64,000 nt of DNA from Flavobacterium sp. Root186 (GCF_001428525.1 NZ_LMHW01000010.1:823853-887852), one strand, 5' to 3'. Numbered from the stretch's first letter, positions 19,070-28,060 are shown. Program-made: numbers and translations. The notes: generated by a model not told the origin, from the sequence alone.

Positions 19070-19086
19070 ATTAATTTTTGAAGTTT

Positions 19087-20568
19087 TTAAATCGCTTCAA
19101 TAGATTTACATAAGATAGAAACAGCCTGCTCCATTTCGTCTTTTTCTAAATGTCCAAAACCTAATCTTGTGGCGGTTAGATCTTTTGTTTGGTATAAAAT
19201 GGTTTTGGGCAGAAACAAATCATTTTTGGCACATTCTTTTTGCAGTGTAATCAAATTAAATTTATCAAGCCATTCGATCCAAACTGCCAAACCTCGCGCA
19301 GGAACTTTAAATTTAATTTTTCCTTTCAGTTTTTCATTTAATAACGAAACGAAATAATCGCGGCGTTCTTTATAGATTTTTTTATTTTTCTTAGAAAGAC
19401 GATGCACTTCGCCTTCATTAATCCATTCGGTTAAAACCTGTTCTTTTAAAACATCAATTCCGGGTTCGAGAATGTTTTGATGTTTTTCTAGTTCAGAGAT
19501 AAATTCCGGCGGGGCGGCAACAAAACCATAACTAAATCCGGAAGGAAGCGATCTTCCAAACGAACCTATATAAACCACTTTTTGATTGGAATCAAAAGCG
19601 GCTAATGGCAAAATGGGATTATTGTCATAATGGAAATCAAAATCGTAATCATCTTCCAGAATCACAAAACCATATTGATTAGCAAGCTCCAGTAATTCCT
19701 TTCTTCTTTTAGCACTTAAAGAAATAGTCGTTGGATAGTTATAATTTGAAGTCAGATATAAAACCCTGATTTTTGTTTCTTCACAAATTTCTTTCAAACG
19801 ATTGGTATCAATTCCGTCCTGATCGACCGGAATCGTAATAATCTGCGCTCCGGTATTTGTCAACGTCATATTCGAAATATAATATCCCGGAGAAGCCACA
19901 ACCACTTTATCGCCTGAAGAAATCAGCACTTTTGTAACCAGATACAAACTAATTTCATGACTGCTCGTTGTAAGTAAGTTCGCCGTAGCAATCCGTAAAC
20001 CGCGCGTAAGATTTAAATAATTGGAGAAATGGGTTTTAAAATTTAAATGTGAGCGAATTTGAATTTGCTCGTATGTTTTCGAAGTTTTCTGTCTCTTTAA
20101 TTTTGAAACATAAAGCCTCGCTAAAATATCATTTTGAACCAATCTTAAATCCGGCATTCCGTCATTAAATTGATACGGAAGACTGCTGGTTTCAGTTGGA
20201 TTTTCAAGAATGGTCGAACGTTTGAATTCAAAACCCGGATTAATTTCTAAGGGATTTTGTTTCTCTTGAATTATAAATTCGGAACTATTTTTTTGTTTGT
20301 GCTGAGAAAGGATAAAAGTTCCTTTATTAGGAAGGGTTTCAATCCAGCCCTGAGATTCTAAATCCTGAAAAGCCTTTATTAAAGTGTTTCGGTTTACAGC
20401 TAAAAGTCTGCATAAAATGCGTGTTCCCGGAAGTTTTGTTCCTTCGGGAAGAAATCCCGTTTGTATCGCTTTTATAAATTCAAAAACGATCTGCAGGTAA
20501 ATTGCCGTGTTTTCTTCCGGCTTAAGCTGGATAAAACTTTTGAAAGGAATTTGAACCGGACCACTCAT
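19087..20568 (-). CDS. MocR-type regulator with the PLP lysine replaced by arginine
   Basis: A 493-residue fusion of a GntR winged-helix domain (about 15-85, TKLPGTRILCRLLAVNRNT) and a fold-type I aminotransferase domain. The aminotransferase part keeps SNYNYPTTIS and ILEDDYDFDFHYD, but where the family has the PLP-binding lysine (pattern GTFSKSL) this protein reads GSFGRSL with Arg339. Without that lysine PLP cannot form the internal aldimine, so sensing may differ or be lost. It is divergent from a TonB receptor gene 66 bp away, its most likely target. The DNA reads AGA at that codon, one base from AAA. Confidence 0.88.
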   Translation of the reverse strand: MSGPVQIPFKSFIQLKPEENTAIYLQIVFEFIKAIQTGFLPEGTKLPGTRILCRLLAVNRNTLIKAFQDLESQGWIETLPNKGTFILSQHKQKNSSEFIIQEKQNPLEINPGFEFKRSTILENPTETSSLPYQFNDGMPDLRLVQNDILARLYVSKLKRQKTSKTYEQIQIRSHLNFKTHFSNYLNLTRGLRIATANLLTTSSHEISLYLVTKVLISSGDKVVVASPGYYISNMTLTNTGAQIITIPVDQDGIDTNRLKEICEETKIRVLYLTSNYNYPTTISLSAKRRKELLELANQYGFVILEDDYDFDFHYDNNPILPLAAFDSNQKVVYIGSFGRSLPSGFSYGFVAAPPEFISELEKHQNILEPGIDVLKEQVLTEWINEGEVHRLSKKNKKIYKERRDYFVSLLNEKLKGKIKFKVPARGLAVWIEWLDKFNLITLQKECAKNDLFLPKTILYQTKDLTATRLGFGHLEKDEMEQAVSILCKSIEAI

Positions 20569-20587
20569 AATTACAAAACTGGTATAC

Positions 20588-20616
20588 TTGATTAGTACGG
20601 CAAGATACTACTTTTG
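20588..20616 (+). promoter_or_regulatory. Promoter of the TonB receptor gene
   Basis: TTG 20588-20590, 18-bp spacer, TACTTTTG 20609-20616 (exact TAnnTTTG). The start would be near 20622, 13 bases before the start codon. It lies in the 66-bp region shared with the divergent MocR gene, which also must contain that gene's control sites. Confidence 0.65.
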
Positions 20617-20634
20617 CAAAAATTTTAAACCAAA

Positions 20635-22500
20635 ATGAAAAAAATCTATTTTGCTGTTATAGCATTAATATGTACAAACTTTTATGCCCAGACAAAAAGG
20701 GATTCGATTATAGAGATTGATGAGGTTATTATTCATGAAAACCGTTTAAGTACGCCAATTTCAAAACAAAACAGAAACGTTTATGTTATTAGTAACGAAA
20801 CGATTAAGAAATTACCGGGAAGAACGCTTCAGGAAGTTTTGCAATATGCAAATGGAGTTGATATAAGACAAAGAGGACCTTTTGGAGGACAGGCCGATAT
20901 AAGTGTAGACGGAGGAAGTTTTGAGCAGACTGTTGTTTTGTTAAATGGTGCGAAAATAATTGACTCTCAAACGGCTCACAATATGCTTAATCTGCCTCTT
21001 CCGGTTGAAGCGATTGAAAGAATTGAAGTTTTGCGTGGTCCGGCTGCGAGAATATTTGGAATCAATAGTTTAACTGGAGCCATTAATATTATTACTAAAA
21101 AGCCAACGAAATCGGGAGTTTTACTAAGCACTTATGCAGGTTCTAATTTTGAGAAAGATTCTGACGATACGGGAGATACATTTTACGGAGGCGGAGTTCA
21201 GGTTGGAGCTGTTTTAGGTAAAGAAAAACACCAGCATTCTATTTTTGCATCGCACGATAAAAGCAACGGATACCGCTATAATACAGGTTTTGAAAACAAT
21301 AAAATCTTGTATCAGGGAAATGTTCAGATCAATGATTCAAATGAAATTTTAGGTTCATTTGGTTATGTAAATAACGGATTTGGAGCAAACGGATTTTATG
21401 CAGCGCCGGGAGATAAAAATTCTACGGAAGTGGTGCAGACTACTTTTGCTAATATTCAATCGAAACATTCTATTACGGACAATTGGAAAATTATGCCAAG
21501 AGTAACGTATAGATACAATTATGATGATTACAGATATTTAGGAAATAATAACCTAAACGCAGGAAGAAGCCAGCATTATACCAATTCTATTGCGGCAGAA
21601 TTAAATTCTTCGATTAAAACAGAAAATGGTGAAATTGGTTTTGGTGCCGAATTCAGAAACGAAGATATTCATTCCTCAAATATTGGAGATCACGATCGTG
21701 AAAATGTAGGGATTTATGCAGAATACAGAACGTATTTGTTTGAGAAACTGAACGTGAATTTAGGAACTTATCTTAATTATAATTCAGATTATAAATGGCA
21801 GATTTATCCAGGGCTTGATGCAAGTTACGAGTTGACAGACGAGTTTAAGGTTATTGCTAATGTGGGGACTAGTCAAAGGATTCCTTCGTTTACAGACTTG
21901 TACTTGAATCAGCGTCCGGGAAATATTGGAAATCCTGATTTGGAATCTGAAAATGCTTTTCAAAGTGAATTTGGATTTAAATTCAACAGAAAATCTTTAA
22001 ACTTAAATGTGAATTATTTCTACAGAGAAATAAGTAATTACATCGACTGGACAAGAATGGTGACAACCGTGCCGTGGCAAAGTCAAAACTATGGTGATTT
22101 AATTACAAACGGTATCAATATGCGAGGCTCATACAGATTTGACCTTTCTGATGCTTCGAAATTTAATTTCACTTTAGGCTATTCTTATTTAGATTCTAAA
22201 TTTAAAGATACCCGCGATGAACCGTATTCTAAATATTTGATTTCATCTTTAAAACATCAGGTAACCAATACAATAGATTTTCAGCATAAAGATTTCTCAG
22301 TTTTATTAGCGACTCGTTTTAACGAAAGAGTTACCGGAGCTTCTTACTGGATTAATGATGTTAGAGTTAGTCAGTCTATTAAAAAGTTTACCATTTTTAT
22401 TGATGCTCAAAATATTTTCAATACAACCTATTATGAAGTTGGGGCATTTCCTTTACCGGGAAGATGGTTTAGTTTAGGAGCAAAATTTGTTACTTTTTAA
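20635..22500 (+). CDS. TonB-dependent receptor (BtuB/CirA-like)
   Basis: An outer-membrane receptor of 621 residues. A signal peptide (cut after about NFYAQ) is followed directly by a TonB box-like segment (DEVIIHENRL), a plug with LPGRTLQEVLQYANGVDI and IERIEVLRGPAARIFGINS, and a 22-strand type barrel ending in Phe. There is no carboxypeptidase-like N-terminal domain, so it resembles siderophore or vitamin receptors more than SusC. The substrate is unknown. Divergence from a MocR-type regulator suggests a link to an amine, amino acid or vitamin B6-related compound, but this is only inference. Confidence 0.88.
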   Translation: MKKIYFAVIALICTNFYAQTKRDSIIEIDEVIIHENRLSTPISKQNRNVYVISNETIKKLPGRTLQEVLQYANGVDIRQRGPFGGQADISVDGGSFEQTVVLLNGAKIIDSQTAHNMLNLPLPVEAIERIEVLRGPAARIFGINSLTGAINIITKKPTKSGVLLSTYAGSNFEKDSDDTGDTFYGGGVQVGAVLGKEKHQHSIFASHDKSNGYRYNTGFENNKILYQGNVQINDSNEILGSFGYVNNGFGANGFYAAPGDKNSTEVVQTTFANIQSKHSITDNWKIMPRVTYRYNYDDYRYLGNNNLNAGRSQHYTNSIAAELNSSIKTENGEIGFGAEFRNEDIHSSNIGDHDRENVGIYAEYRTYLFEKLNVNLGTYLNYNSDYKWQIYPGLDASYELTDEFKVIANVGTSQRIPSFTDLYLNQRPGNIGNPDLESENAFQSEFGFKFNRKSLNLNVNYFYREISNYIDWTRMVTTVPWQSQNYGDLITNGINMRGSYRFDLSDASKFNFTLGYSYLDSKFKDTRDEPYSKYLISSLKHQVTNTIDFQHKDFSVLLATRFNERVTGASYWINDVRVSQSIKKFTIFIDAQNIFNTTYYEVGAFPLPGRWFSLGAKFVTF

Positions 22501-22517
22501 ATACAAAGGTTAGTTAT

Positions 22518-22554
22518 AAAAAGGAGGAAGATATTCGATATCTTCCTCCTTTTT
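22518..22554. terminator. Bidirectional terminator between convergent genes
   Basis: A perfect 17-bp stem (22518-22534 with 22538-22554), a 3-base loop, A-run on the left and T-run on the right. It serves both the TonB receptor (plus) and the AraC gene (minus), whose stop lies at its edge. Confidence 0.85.
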
Positions 22555-23464
22555 AATTCATATTTCTAAATTCTATTGGCGTTTTTCCTGTTTTTTGTTT
22601 GAAGAGTTTATTGAAATACTGCGGATATTCAAATCCTAATGAGTAGGCGATTTCGCTGACCGATTTATCACTGTTTAATAAAATGTTTTTGGCTTCTTCA
22701 ATTAAATAGAAATGAATATGATCCTGAGTATTTTTACCAGTTTCTTTTTTAAGCAGATCACTTAAATAACTTGGTGAAAGATATACTTGTTCTGCCAGAT
22801 ATTTAACAGTTGGTAGTCCTTTTTCGTTACTGTTTTTTGCATTAAAATATCCGGTCAATATTTTTTCAACCTCGGTAACTACAGAGTTATTCGAACTTTT
22901 TCTGGTAATAAACTGTCTTCCGTAAAAACGGGAACAATAATTTAAAAGAAGTTCAATGGTAGAAACAATAATGTCCTGACTGTGTATATCGATGTTTTCC
23001 TTTAATTCTCCTTCAATTTTAAGCACACAATCGTATAAAATCTGTTTTTCTTTCTCTGACATATGGAGCGCTTCTGACATATCGTATGAAAAAAAACTAT
23101 AGTCTTTTAGTTTGCTATTTAAAGAAGTTGCCCTGATAAGGTCTGGATGAAAAAATAGTCCCCAGCCTATCATATTTCCCGAAACTTCAATCTCGCCATC
23201 CATTTCGATAACCTGATTTGGAGCGACACAAATCAAACTTCCATCTTGAAAATCAATGATTTTCCGTCCATATTTGATATTATTTTTATTGTAGTTTTTG
23301 AATATCAATCCATAGAAATCGGGCGAAATTTTGGTGTCTTCCGTAATCTGTTCATTTACCTGACTAAAATCTACTACCGCAATAAGAGGATGCAGAATAG
23401 GAGTTTCCAGATGAAAAAAACTAAACAAATCTGAAATCGTTTGTAAATGTATAAATGTGCTCAT
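22553..23464 (-). CDS. AraC family transcriptional regulator
   Basis: A 303-residue regulator. The C-terminal 100 residues form a two-helix-turn-helix AraC domain (VKYLAEQVYLSPSYLSDLLKK, then SVSEIAYSLGFEYPQYFNKL and KTGKTPIEFR). The N-terminal part resembles the cupin-like ligand domain of this family. The SDR gene next to it, 96 bp upstream in the same direction, is the usual partner of such regulators in Flavobacteria and may be its target. The ligand is unknown. Confidence 0.88.
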   Translation of the reverse strand: MSTFIHLQTISDLFSFFHLETPILHPLIAVVDFSQVNEQITEDTKISPDFYGLIFKNYNKNNIKYGRKIIDFQDGSLICVAPNQVIEMDGEIEVSGNMIGWGLFFHPDLIRATSLNSKLKDYSFFSYDMSEALHMSEKEKQILYDCVLKIEGELKENIDIHSQDIIVSTIELLLNYCSRFYGRQFITRKSSNNSVVTEVEKILTGYFNAKNSNEKGLPTVKYLAEQVYLSPSYLSDLLKKETGKNTQDHIHFYLIEEAKNILLNSDKSVSEIAYSLGFEYPQYFNKLFKQKTGKTPIEFRNMN

Positions 23465-23502
23465 AAAAGAATCATTATTGTAAATATACCACTTTTTAAA
23501 AG

Positions 23503-23543
23503 ACCTCTAAGAATCACCACAATTATGATGAATTCTTAGAGGT
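23503..23543 (-). terminator. Terminator of the SDR gene
   Basis: ACCTCTAAGAAT (23503-23514) pairs with ATTCTTAGAGGT (23532-23543), with A/T-rich flanks. It lies just past the SDR stop on the minus strand and upstream of the AraC gene. Confidence 0.7.
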
Positions 23544-23560
23544 TTATCAGTTTAAAAAAA

Positions 23561-24376
23561 TCAAAGCCCGAATTGTGCTTTCATCCCGCCAATAAATGTA
23601 TCATCATCATATTGCTTACGGTTTTCAATAATAACCTTTGCATCTTCTCCGGCGTGATATCTTAGTTTATTTGTACCATCGGTAGCTGCTTCATAAATTA
23701 CTTCAGCCACTAAACTTGCAGGCGAAGCAGTGTCAAATAAAGCAGGCAATGCTTCCATTACTTTTCCAACCATATTTTGATATTCGATAAAAGTTTCGTC
23801 ATTGCTAAAATCAAACGAACGTCCGGCAAAATCAGTTGCAATAGCACCAGGCTCAATAATTTTAACTTTTCCGCCAAATTGTTCCACCTCAAAACTTAAA
23901 GATTCAGAAATACCTTCAACAGCGAATTTAGTTCCGTGGTACAAGGCGCCCAAAGGAAAAGTCATTTTACCTCCAATTGAAGAAATATTGATAATAATTC
24001 CATTCTTATTTTTACGAAAATGAGGTAATAACGCTTTAGTAACATCAAGAAGTCCAATAACATTGGTATCAAACTGGCGTACAATTTTTTCTCTTGTAAA
24101 AGATTCTAAAGTGCCATAAGCGCCATATCCTGCATTATTTAATACTACATCAATCTTTCCAAATTTAGAGATTCCGGCTTTTACCGCATTTTCGATAGAT
24201 TCTAAGTTCAATACATCAAGATTAGTAACCCAAACATTCTGCAATGCTGTTAATTCTGTTTCGTTTTCGGGATTACGCATTGTAGCGATCACATTCCACC
24301 CTTTTGCCTGAAATAATTTTGCAGTTTCTTTTCCAATTCCGCTGCTTGCTCCTGTAATTAAAATTGTTTTGTCCAT
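23561..24376 (-). CDS. SDR family oxidoreductase
   Basis: A classical short-chain dehydrogenase of 271 residues. Cofactor motif TGASSGIG at 8-15, NNAG in the middle (VVLNNAGYGAYG), catalytic Ser in ISSIGG and YHGTK with the catalytic Tyr and Lys. Arg at the end of the second strand (ATMRNP) favours NADP(H). The C-terminal segment is longer than in the shortest SDRs and fits the group often annotated as oxidoreductases acting on lipids or ketones. The true substrate cannot be told. Confidence 0.88.
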   Translation of the reverse strand: MDKTILITGASSGIGKETAKLFQAKGWNVIATMRNPENETELTALQNVWVTNLDVLNLESIENAVKAGISKFGKIDVVLNNAGYGAYGTLESFTREKIVRQFDTNVIGLLDVTKALLPHFRKNKNGIIINISSIGGKMTFPLGALYHGTKFAVEGISESLSFEVEQFGGKVKIIEPGAIATDFAGRSFDFSNDETFIEYQNMVGKVMEALPALFDTASPASLVAEVIYEAATDGTNKLRYHAGEDAKVIIENRKQYDDDTFIGGMKAQFGL

Positions 24377-24505
24377 TTTTTTGTTATTAAATTAATGGTG
24401 TAAAGGTCTAACCAGAAGCGTGGTTACGAATAATACTAATTCAGGCAATTTGTATTCTTTTTACGGTTTTTGAAAATAATTTTTAAAAGAAATATAATAA
24501 AAAAG

Positions 24506-24530
24506 GCCTGTAAACGTAATGTTTACAGGC
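24506..24530 (-). terminator. Terminator of the GNAT operon
   Basis: GCCTGTAAAC (24506-24515) pairs with GTTTACAGGC (24521-24530), loop GTAAT, with a run of A upstream that is a T-run on the minus strand. The 23-base core is identical to that of the terminator at 28061-28083. Confidence 0.8.
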
Positions 24531-24547
24531 TTTGTGTACTTGAAAAA

Positions 24548-25054
24548 TTATAATTCGATTTGAAATAAACTCACTGTTGCATTTTGATAATGAGCAGGAA
24601 GTGTATCTGTATTTTTTAGTTTAGAAAGTCCTAAAAAAGTAAAACCACATTTTTTATAATAATTAATGAGTTCCAAATTTTCACCCACAGTATCCATGCG
24701 GATAAAACTTTTTTTATTATCCAAGACATATTGTTTTGCCCACTCGACAATATGCGAAACAAGATTTTGACCTCTAAAATCAGGGTTAGTTGCAATTCGA
24801 TGAATATAAACAGAAGGTTCACTATTACGTTCTTCCCAAATTTGAGGATCGTCAAATGTTGTTGCCCAGACGCAAGCGATTTTATTGTCAATAATGATTT
24901 TCCATTGCCTATTTTCAGCAATTTCTTTTTGCACAATATTTAATTCAAATTCTGGCCAATGTACAATATACTTGGACTTTTGAAAATCTGTAGCTATTTT
25001 GTAAAGCCTGAAAATTTTGTCAATGTCTTTACTTGTAGAATTTTGTATTTCCAT
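24548..25054 (-). CDS. GNAT family N-acetyltransferase
   Basis: A cytosolic acetyltransferase of 168 residues. The acetyl-CoA binding region is seen as IHRIATNPDFRGQNLVSHIVEWA (motif A with R/Q-x-x-G-x-G/N) and the motif B region NLELINYYKKCGF. It starts 3 bp after the Rid gene stop, so it is the third gene of a compact operon with the binding protein and Rid protein. The substrate is unknown; an amine or amino acid taken up or modified by this set is a reasonable guess. Confidence 0.85.
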   Translation of the reverse strand: MEIQNSTSKDIDKIFRLYKIATDFQKSKYIVHWPEFELNIVQKEIAENRQWKIIIDNKIACVWATTFDDPQIWEERNSEPSVYIHRIATNPDFRGQNLVSHIVEWAKQYVLDNKKSFIRMDTVGENLELINYYKKCGFTFLGLSKLKNTDTLPAHYQNATVSLFQIEL

Positions 25055-25057
25055 TTT

Positions 25058-25561
25058 TTATTTCTTGATTATAGCCGTGATTTCAACCTCTAGTAAAACA
25101 TCTTTACGAAATAATTGCTTTACTTCGACAGAAGTTTGTGCGGGAGGTTTGACAGTATTGATGTATTTATTTCTAATGATTCTGTATAAAGGAAGATTAG
25201 AAATATCCGTAAAATAATTATTGAGTTTAACAATATCATGAGTAGAACCACCAGCTTTTTCCAGAATTTTTTTAATACTAGAAAAAATATATTCTGCTTG
25301 TTGTTCAAAATTTCCTAAACCCACGGTATTTCCATATGCATCAAGTGCTAATTGACCAGATAAAATCAGCATTTTGGAAGTTCCCAAGTCAATTTCAACA
25401 TATTCGGAATAGCCAAATTGTGATACTTCATTAAATTTAATGATGTCATTCATTGTTTTTGATTTTTGTGTATTAATTTGAGCGAAAGTCATTATTGACG
25501 AAAACAATGATAATAGTATAATGTATTTCTTGCTTACATTAAACTTTGTTGTAAAAAGCAT
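25058..25561 (-). CDS. Rid-family protein with signal peptide, lacking the deaminase arginine
   Basis: A 167-residue member of the RidA/YjgF family. The domain spans about 45-165 (ILSGQLALDAYGNTVG, QAEYIFSSIKKILEKAGG, VKLNNYFTD). The arginine needed for imine deamination in RidA (PARSxVEV) is Gln142 here (PAQTSVEV), so 2-aminoacrylate deaminase activity is unlikely. The first 28 residues look like a signal peptide (IILLSLFSSIMTFAQ), unusual for a family that is normally cytosolic. The start overlaps the stop of the upstream binding-protein gene by one base. Confidence 0.8.
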   Translation of the reverse strand: MLFTTKFNVSKKYIILLSLFSSIMTFAQINTQKSKTMNDIIKFNEVSQFGYSEYVEIDLGTSKMLILSGQLALDAYGNTVGLGNFEQQAEYIFSSIKKILEKAGGSTHDIVKLNNYFTDISNLPLYRIIRNKYINTVKPPAQTSVEVKQLFRKDVLLEVEITAIIKK

Positions 25562-26376
25562 TATTTTGAACTATTATTTGATACAACGCTGTCAATCTCG
25601 GTTTCGGTAATTCCATACTTAGCCATTCGAGTGCGATGATCTGTTGACCCTAAATACTTACGAAGTTGTTCATTTACAGCTTGCAGAAGCTTTTGATTTT
25701 CCTTGCTAAAGGAGAACGCGCCAACAGGTGCTTTTACGTCTTTGCTATTTTCGTGAGGAATTGATTCTAGTTTTGGATTAGCATTCGCAACGGCATTATT
25801 TCCAACGGCCGTGGCTGCAAATGCATCAATCTTTCCAGTCAGCAGTGCGTCGATTAATTCCTGCTGGTTATTGAACATTACAATTTGACTATCGCTTACG
25901 CCGGCAGACTTTGATTTTTCAATCTGCACTTGACCAGGGATAAGCCCTAAATGTACATCGCTTCTCATTGCCACGGCTTCATAGCTAGTTAGTTTCTTCG
26001 GATTTCCCCGCTGTACAACAAAACCATCGCCAAGTGACCAGACCGGTAAGCTAAAAGCCACAAGTTTTGCACGCTCTGGTGTGACAAAAATAGGGACGTT
26101 CATATCCCATCGACCTTTCTGAATACCAGACAAAAGCTCATCGAACGTGGTGAGATGATATTCAATATTTGATATGCCAATTGCTTGAAGAATGACTTTG
26201 GCAAGTTCAATGTCAGCACCCTTTACGAGATTACCTTCAGTCCAATAGAAAGGCGGTTCATCAACATAAGCAATTCTATATTTCTTGTTTTTGTCCCAAT
26301 TTAAAGGAGAATTTTGTGCTTCCATAACTGTAAAAATTAGTGTGCTGATAAAGATTATCAAAATTGTTTGCTTCAT
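25561..26376 (-). CDS. Periplasmic amino-acid-type substrate-binding protein, orphan
   Basis: A 271-residue protein of the SBP_bac_3 family with a signal peptide (cut after about VMEAQ). Two-lobe binding fold with YVDEPPFYW, VKGADIELAKVILQAIG, WDMNVPIFVTPERAKLVAF and the second lobe LIDALLTGKIDAFAATA. Such proteins usually feed ABC permeases for polar amino acids, but no permease or ATPase is nearby; the operon continues with a Rid protein and a GNAT. It may be a sensor or scavenger. A MocR regulator gene lies upstream in the same direction. Confidence 0.83.
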   Translation of the reverse strand: MKQTILIIFISTLIFTVMEAQNSPLNWDKNKKYRIAYVDEPPFYWTEGNLVKGADIELAKVILQAIGISNIEYHLTTFDELLSGIQKGRWDMNVPIFVTPERAKLVAFSLPVWSLGDGFVVQRGNPKKLTSYEAVAMRSDVHLGLIPGQVQIEKSKSAGVSDSQIVMFNNQQELIDALLTGKIDAFAATAVGNNAVANANPKLESIPHENSKDVKAPVGAFSFSKENQKLLQAVNEQLRKYLGSTDHRTRMAKYGITETEIDSVVSNNSSK

Positions 26377-26404
26377 TTTATGAGTCTTATTAAAATGATG
26401 TTTG

Positions 26405-26468
26405 CAAAGTTATAAAGACAAATTTTACAGTAACAGATACAGATTTTGATTATTTTTATGTAACAGAA
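26405..26468 (-). promoter_or_regulatory. MocR-controlled promoter of the binding-protein operon
   Basis: On the minus strand TAACTTTG (26405-26412) is an exact -7 element. Upstream of it lie AAATTTTACAGTAACAGAT (26420-26438) and a second GTAACAGAA, the GTAACAG words starting at 26430 and 26460, exactly 30 bp apart. Almost the same 19-mer occurs in front of the MocR gene. No good -33 TTG is seen, which suits an activated promoter. Confidence 0.7.
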
Positions 26469-26515
26469 TAAGAAAAAACAATGTATGTGGAAGACTTTGA
26501 GCTAAAGTAAAACAA

Positions 26516-27949
26516 TTAATTTGTGGGATGTTTCAGTTCTTCTTTAAGCAGTTTTCCTAATTTGATAAGAGCATCTTCAACTTTTTTCTCCCATAAACGG
26601 CAATAATTCACCCGAATGTAGTTTTGGTAGTCTCCTTTTGATGAAAATATTTCACCCGGTGCAAAGGATAAGTTGTGTTCATGGGCTTTTTCCTGAAAAT
26701 TAGAAGTATTGATATTTTCTGCTAACTCAATCCAAATGACTAAACCGCCGCTGGGTCTGGTTATTCGGGTTCCTTCGGGAAAGTATTGTTCAATAATAGC
26801 AATGGTACGATTTAGATTTTTATGTAACTCCAGTCTGAATTTTTGCAGATGTTTTTCGAAAACTCCTGAATTTACTAATTGCAACACCACTTTTTGATTA
26901 AAAGTTGAAGTAGAATGATTGTGCATTGATTTAATGCGTGCGACCTGATCTGCAAATCTTCCAGCTGCACACCAGCCAATACGAAAACCGGGAATAAGTG
27001 TTTTGGTAAAAGAACTGCAATACATTACCCATCCATTAGTATCATAACATTTTATGGTGTCTGGTCTGCTGCCTTTAAAAAATAATTCGCCATAAATATC
27101 ATCTTCGATTATAGGAATTTGAAGTTTATTTGCTAATTCAGCCAGTTGCTTTTTTCCTTCTGTACTAACACTTGCCCCATCAGGATTATTAAAATTGCTG
27201 ACTATAATGCAGGCTTTAATGGAACGTTTCTCAAAAGCTTCTTTAACATCATCTACTAATATGCCTGTTGCAGGATATGAGGGTATGGTTACAACTTTCA
27301 AATCCAAACATTCGAGGACTTGCATCACACCATAATAACAGGGATCTTGTACTAAAACAGTGTCGTCAGGTTTAGTAACTGCTTCTAAGCAGCATAAAAT
27401 AGCTTCTAAGGTGCCATTAGTAATGATTATTTCATCAGCATGAATTAAACCTTTCCAAATCAAGGATCTTTTAGCTATTTCTTCCCGAAGGTTTTTGTTG
27501 CCATTTCGAGTTTCAAGTCCCAGATAACTGCCGCTAATATCTCTTGATGTTTGTTGAATTGCTCGTTTGATACCATTAAAAGGCAATAATCTATTATCTG
27601 GAATTGCAGTGGCAAATGACACGAAAGTTTTATTTGGGCTTTCAAAGGCTAATTTTTGCAATAATTGATCGATATGAACACTTCTTTCTGATAATGAAAC
27701 TGGTAATGCTTTTGGCAAAGGAAATGTTTCAAAAAGACGGTCATTTACAAAGTAGCCTGATTTTTCTTTGGATACTATCAGTCCTTTATCTATCAAATGA
27801 TTAAAGGCTTGCAGAATAGTTCCTATACTTAATCCCTTTTTTTTGTGCAGACTTCTTAACGATGGCAGTTTCTCTCCGGATTTAAATATTCCATCATCAA
27901 TCATTTTAGCGATTCTATTTGCAAATGTGAGATAAGCTGGCTCTTTCAT
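26516..27949 (-). CDS. MocR-type PLP-dependent regulator
   Basis: A 477-residue fusion of a GntR winged-helix (KSGEKLPSLRSLHKKKGLSIGTI, about 18-45) and an aminotransferase-like domain. The PLP site is intact: FTKTLIPGFRIGW with Lys316, plus VSNFNNPDG and IIEDDIYGELFF. It probably senses an amino acid or amine through PLP. A shared 19-mer operator in front of this gene and in front of the downstream operon (binding protein, Rid, GNAT) indicates self-control and control of that operon. Confidence 0.9.
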   Translation of the reverse strand: MKEPAYLTFANRIAKMIDDGIFKSGEKLPSLRSLHKKKGLSIGTILQAFNHLIDKGLIVSKEKSGYFVNDRLFETFPLPKALPVSLSERSVHIDQLLQKLAFESPNKTFVSFATAIPDNRLLPFNGIKRAIQQTSRDISGSYLGLETRNGNKNLREEIAKRSLIWKGLIHADEIIITNGTLEAILCCLEAVTKPDDTVLVQDPCYYGVMQVLECLDLKVVTIPSYPATGILVDDVKEAFEKRSIKACIIVSNFNNPDGASVSTEGKKQLAELANKLQIPIIEDDIYGELFFKGSRPDTIKCYDTNGWVMYCSSFTKTLIPGFRIGWCAAGRFADQVARIKSMHNHSTSTFNQKVVLQLVNSGVFEKHLQKFRLELHKNLNRTIAIIEQYFPEGTRITRPSGGLVIWIELAENINTSNFQEKAHEHNLSFAPGEIFSSKGDYQNYIRVNYCRLWEKKVEDALIKLGKLLKEELKHPTN

Positions 27950-27957
27950 AAGATTAA

Positions 27958-28001
27958 ATCTGTTACAGTAAAATTTACAAAAAATAAATCTGTCAAAGTT
28001 A
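27958..28001 (-). promoter_or_regulatory. Promoter and MocR operator of the mocR gene
   Basis: TAACTTTG on the minus strand at 27994-28001 is an exact -7 element. AAATTTTACTGTAACAGAT (reverse of 27958-27976) matches the site at 26420-26438 in 18 of 19 bases. AAATCTG words on the plus strand begin at 27956 and 27986, again exactly 30 bp apart. The site lies at and downstream of the start point, as expected for autorepression. Confidence 0.7.
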
Positions 28002-28060
28002 ATAAAATGAATATTAAGATAATCAGATTGATTTTGTTTCTGTTTTAATATAAAAAAAGA

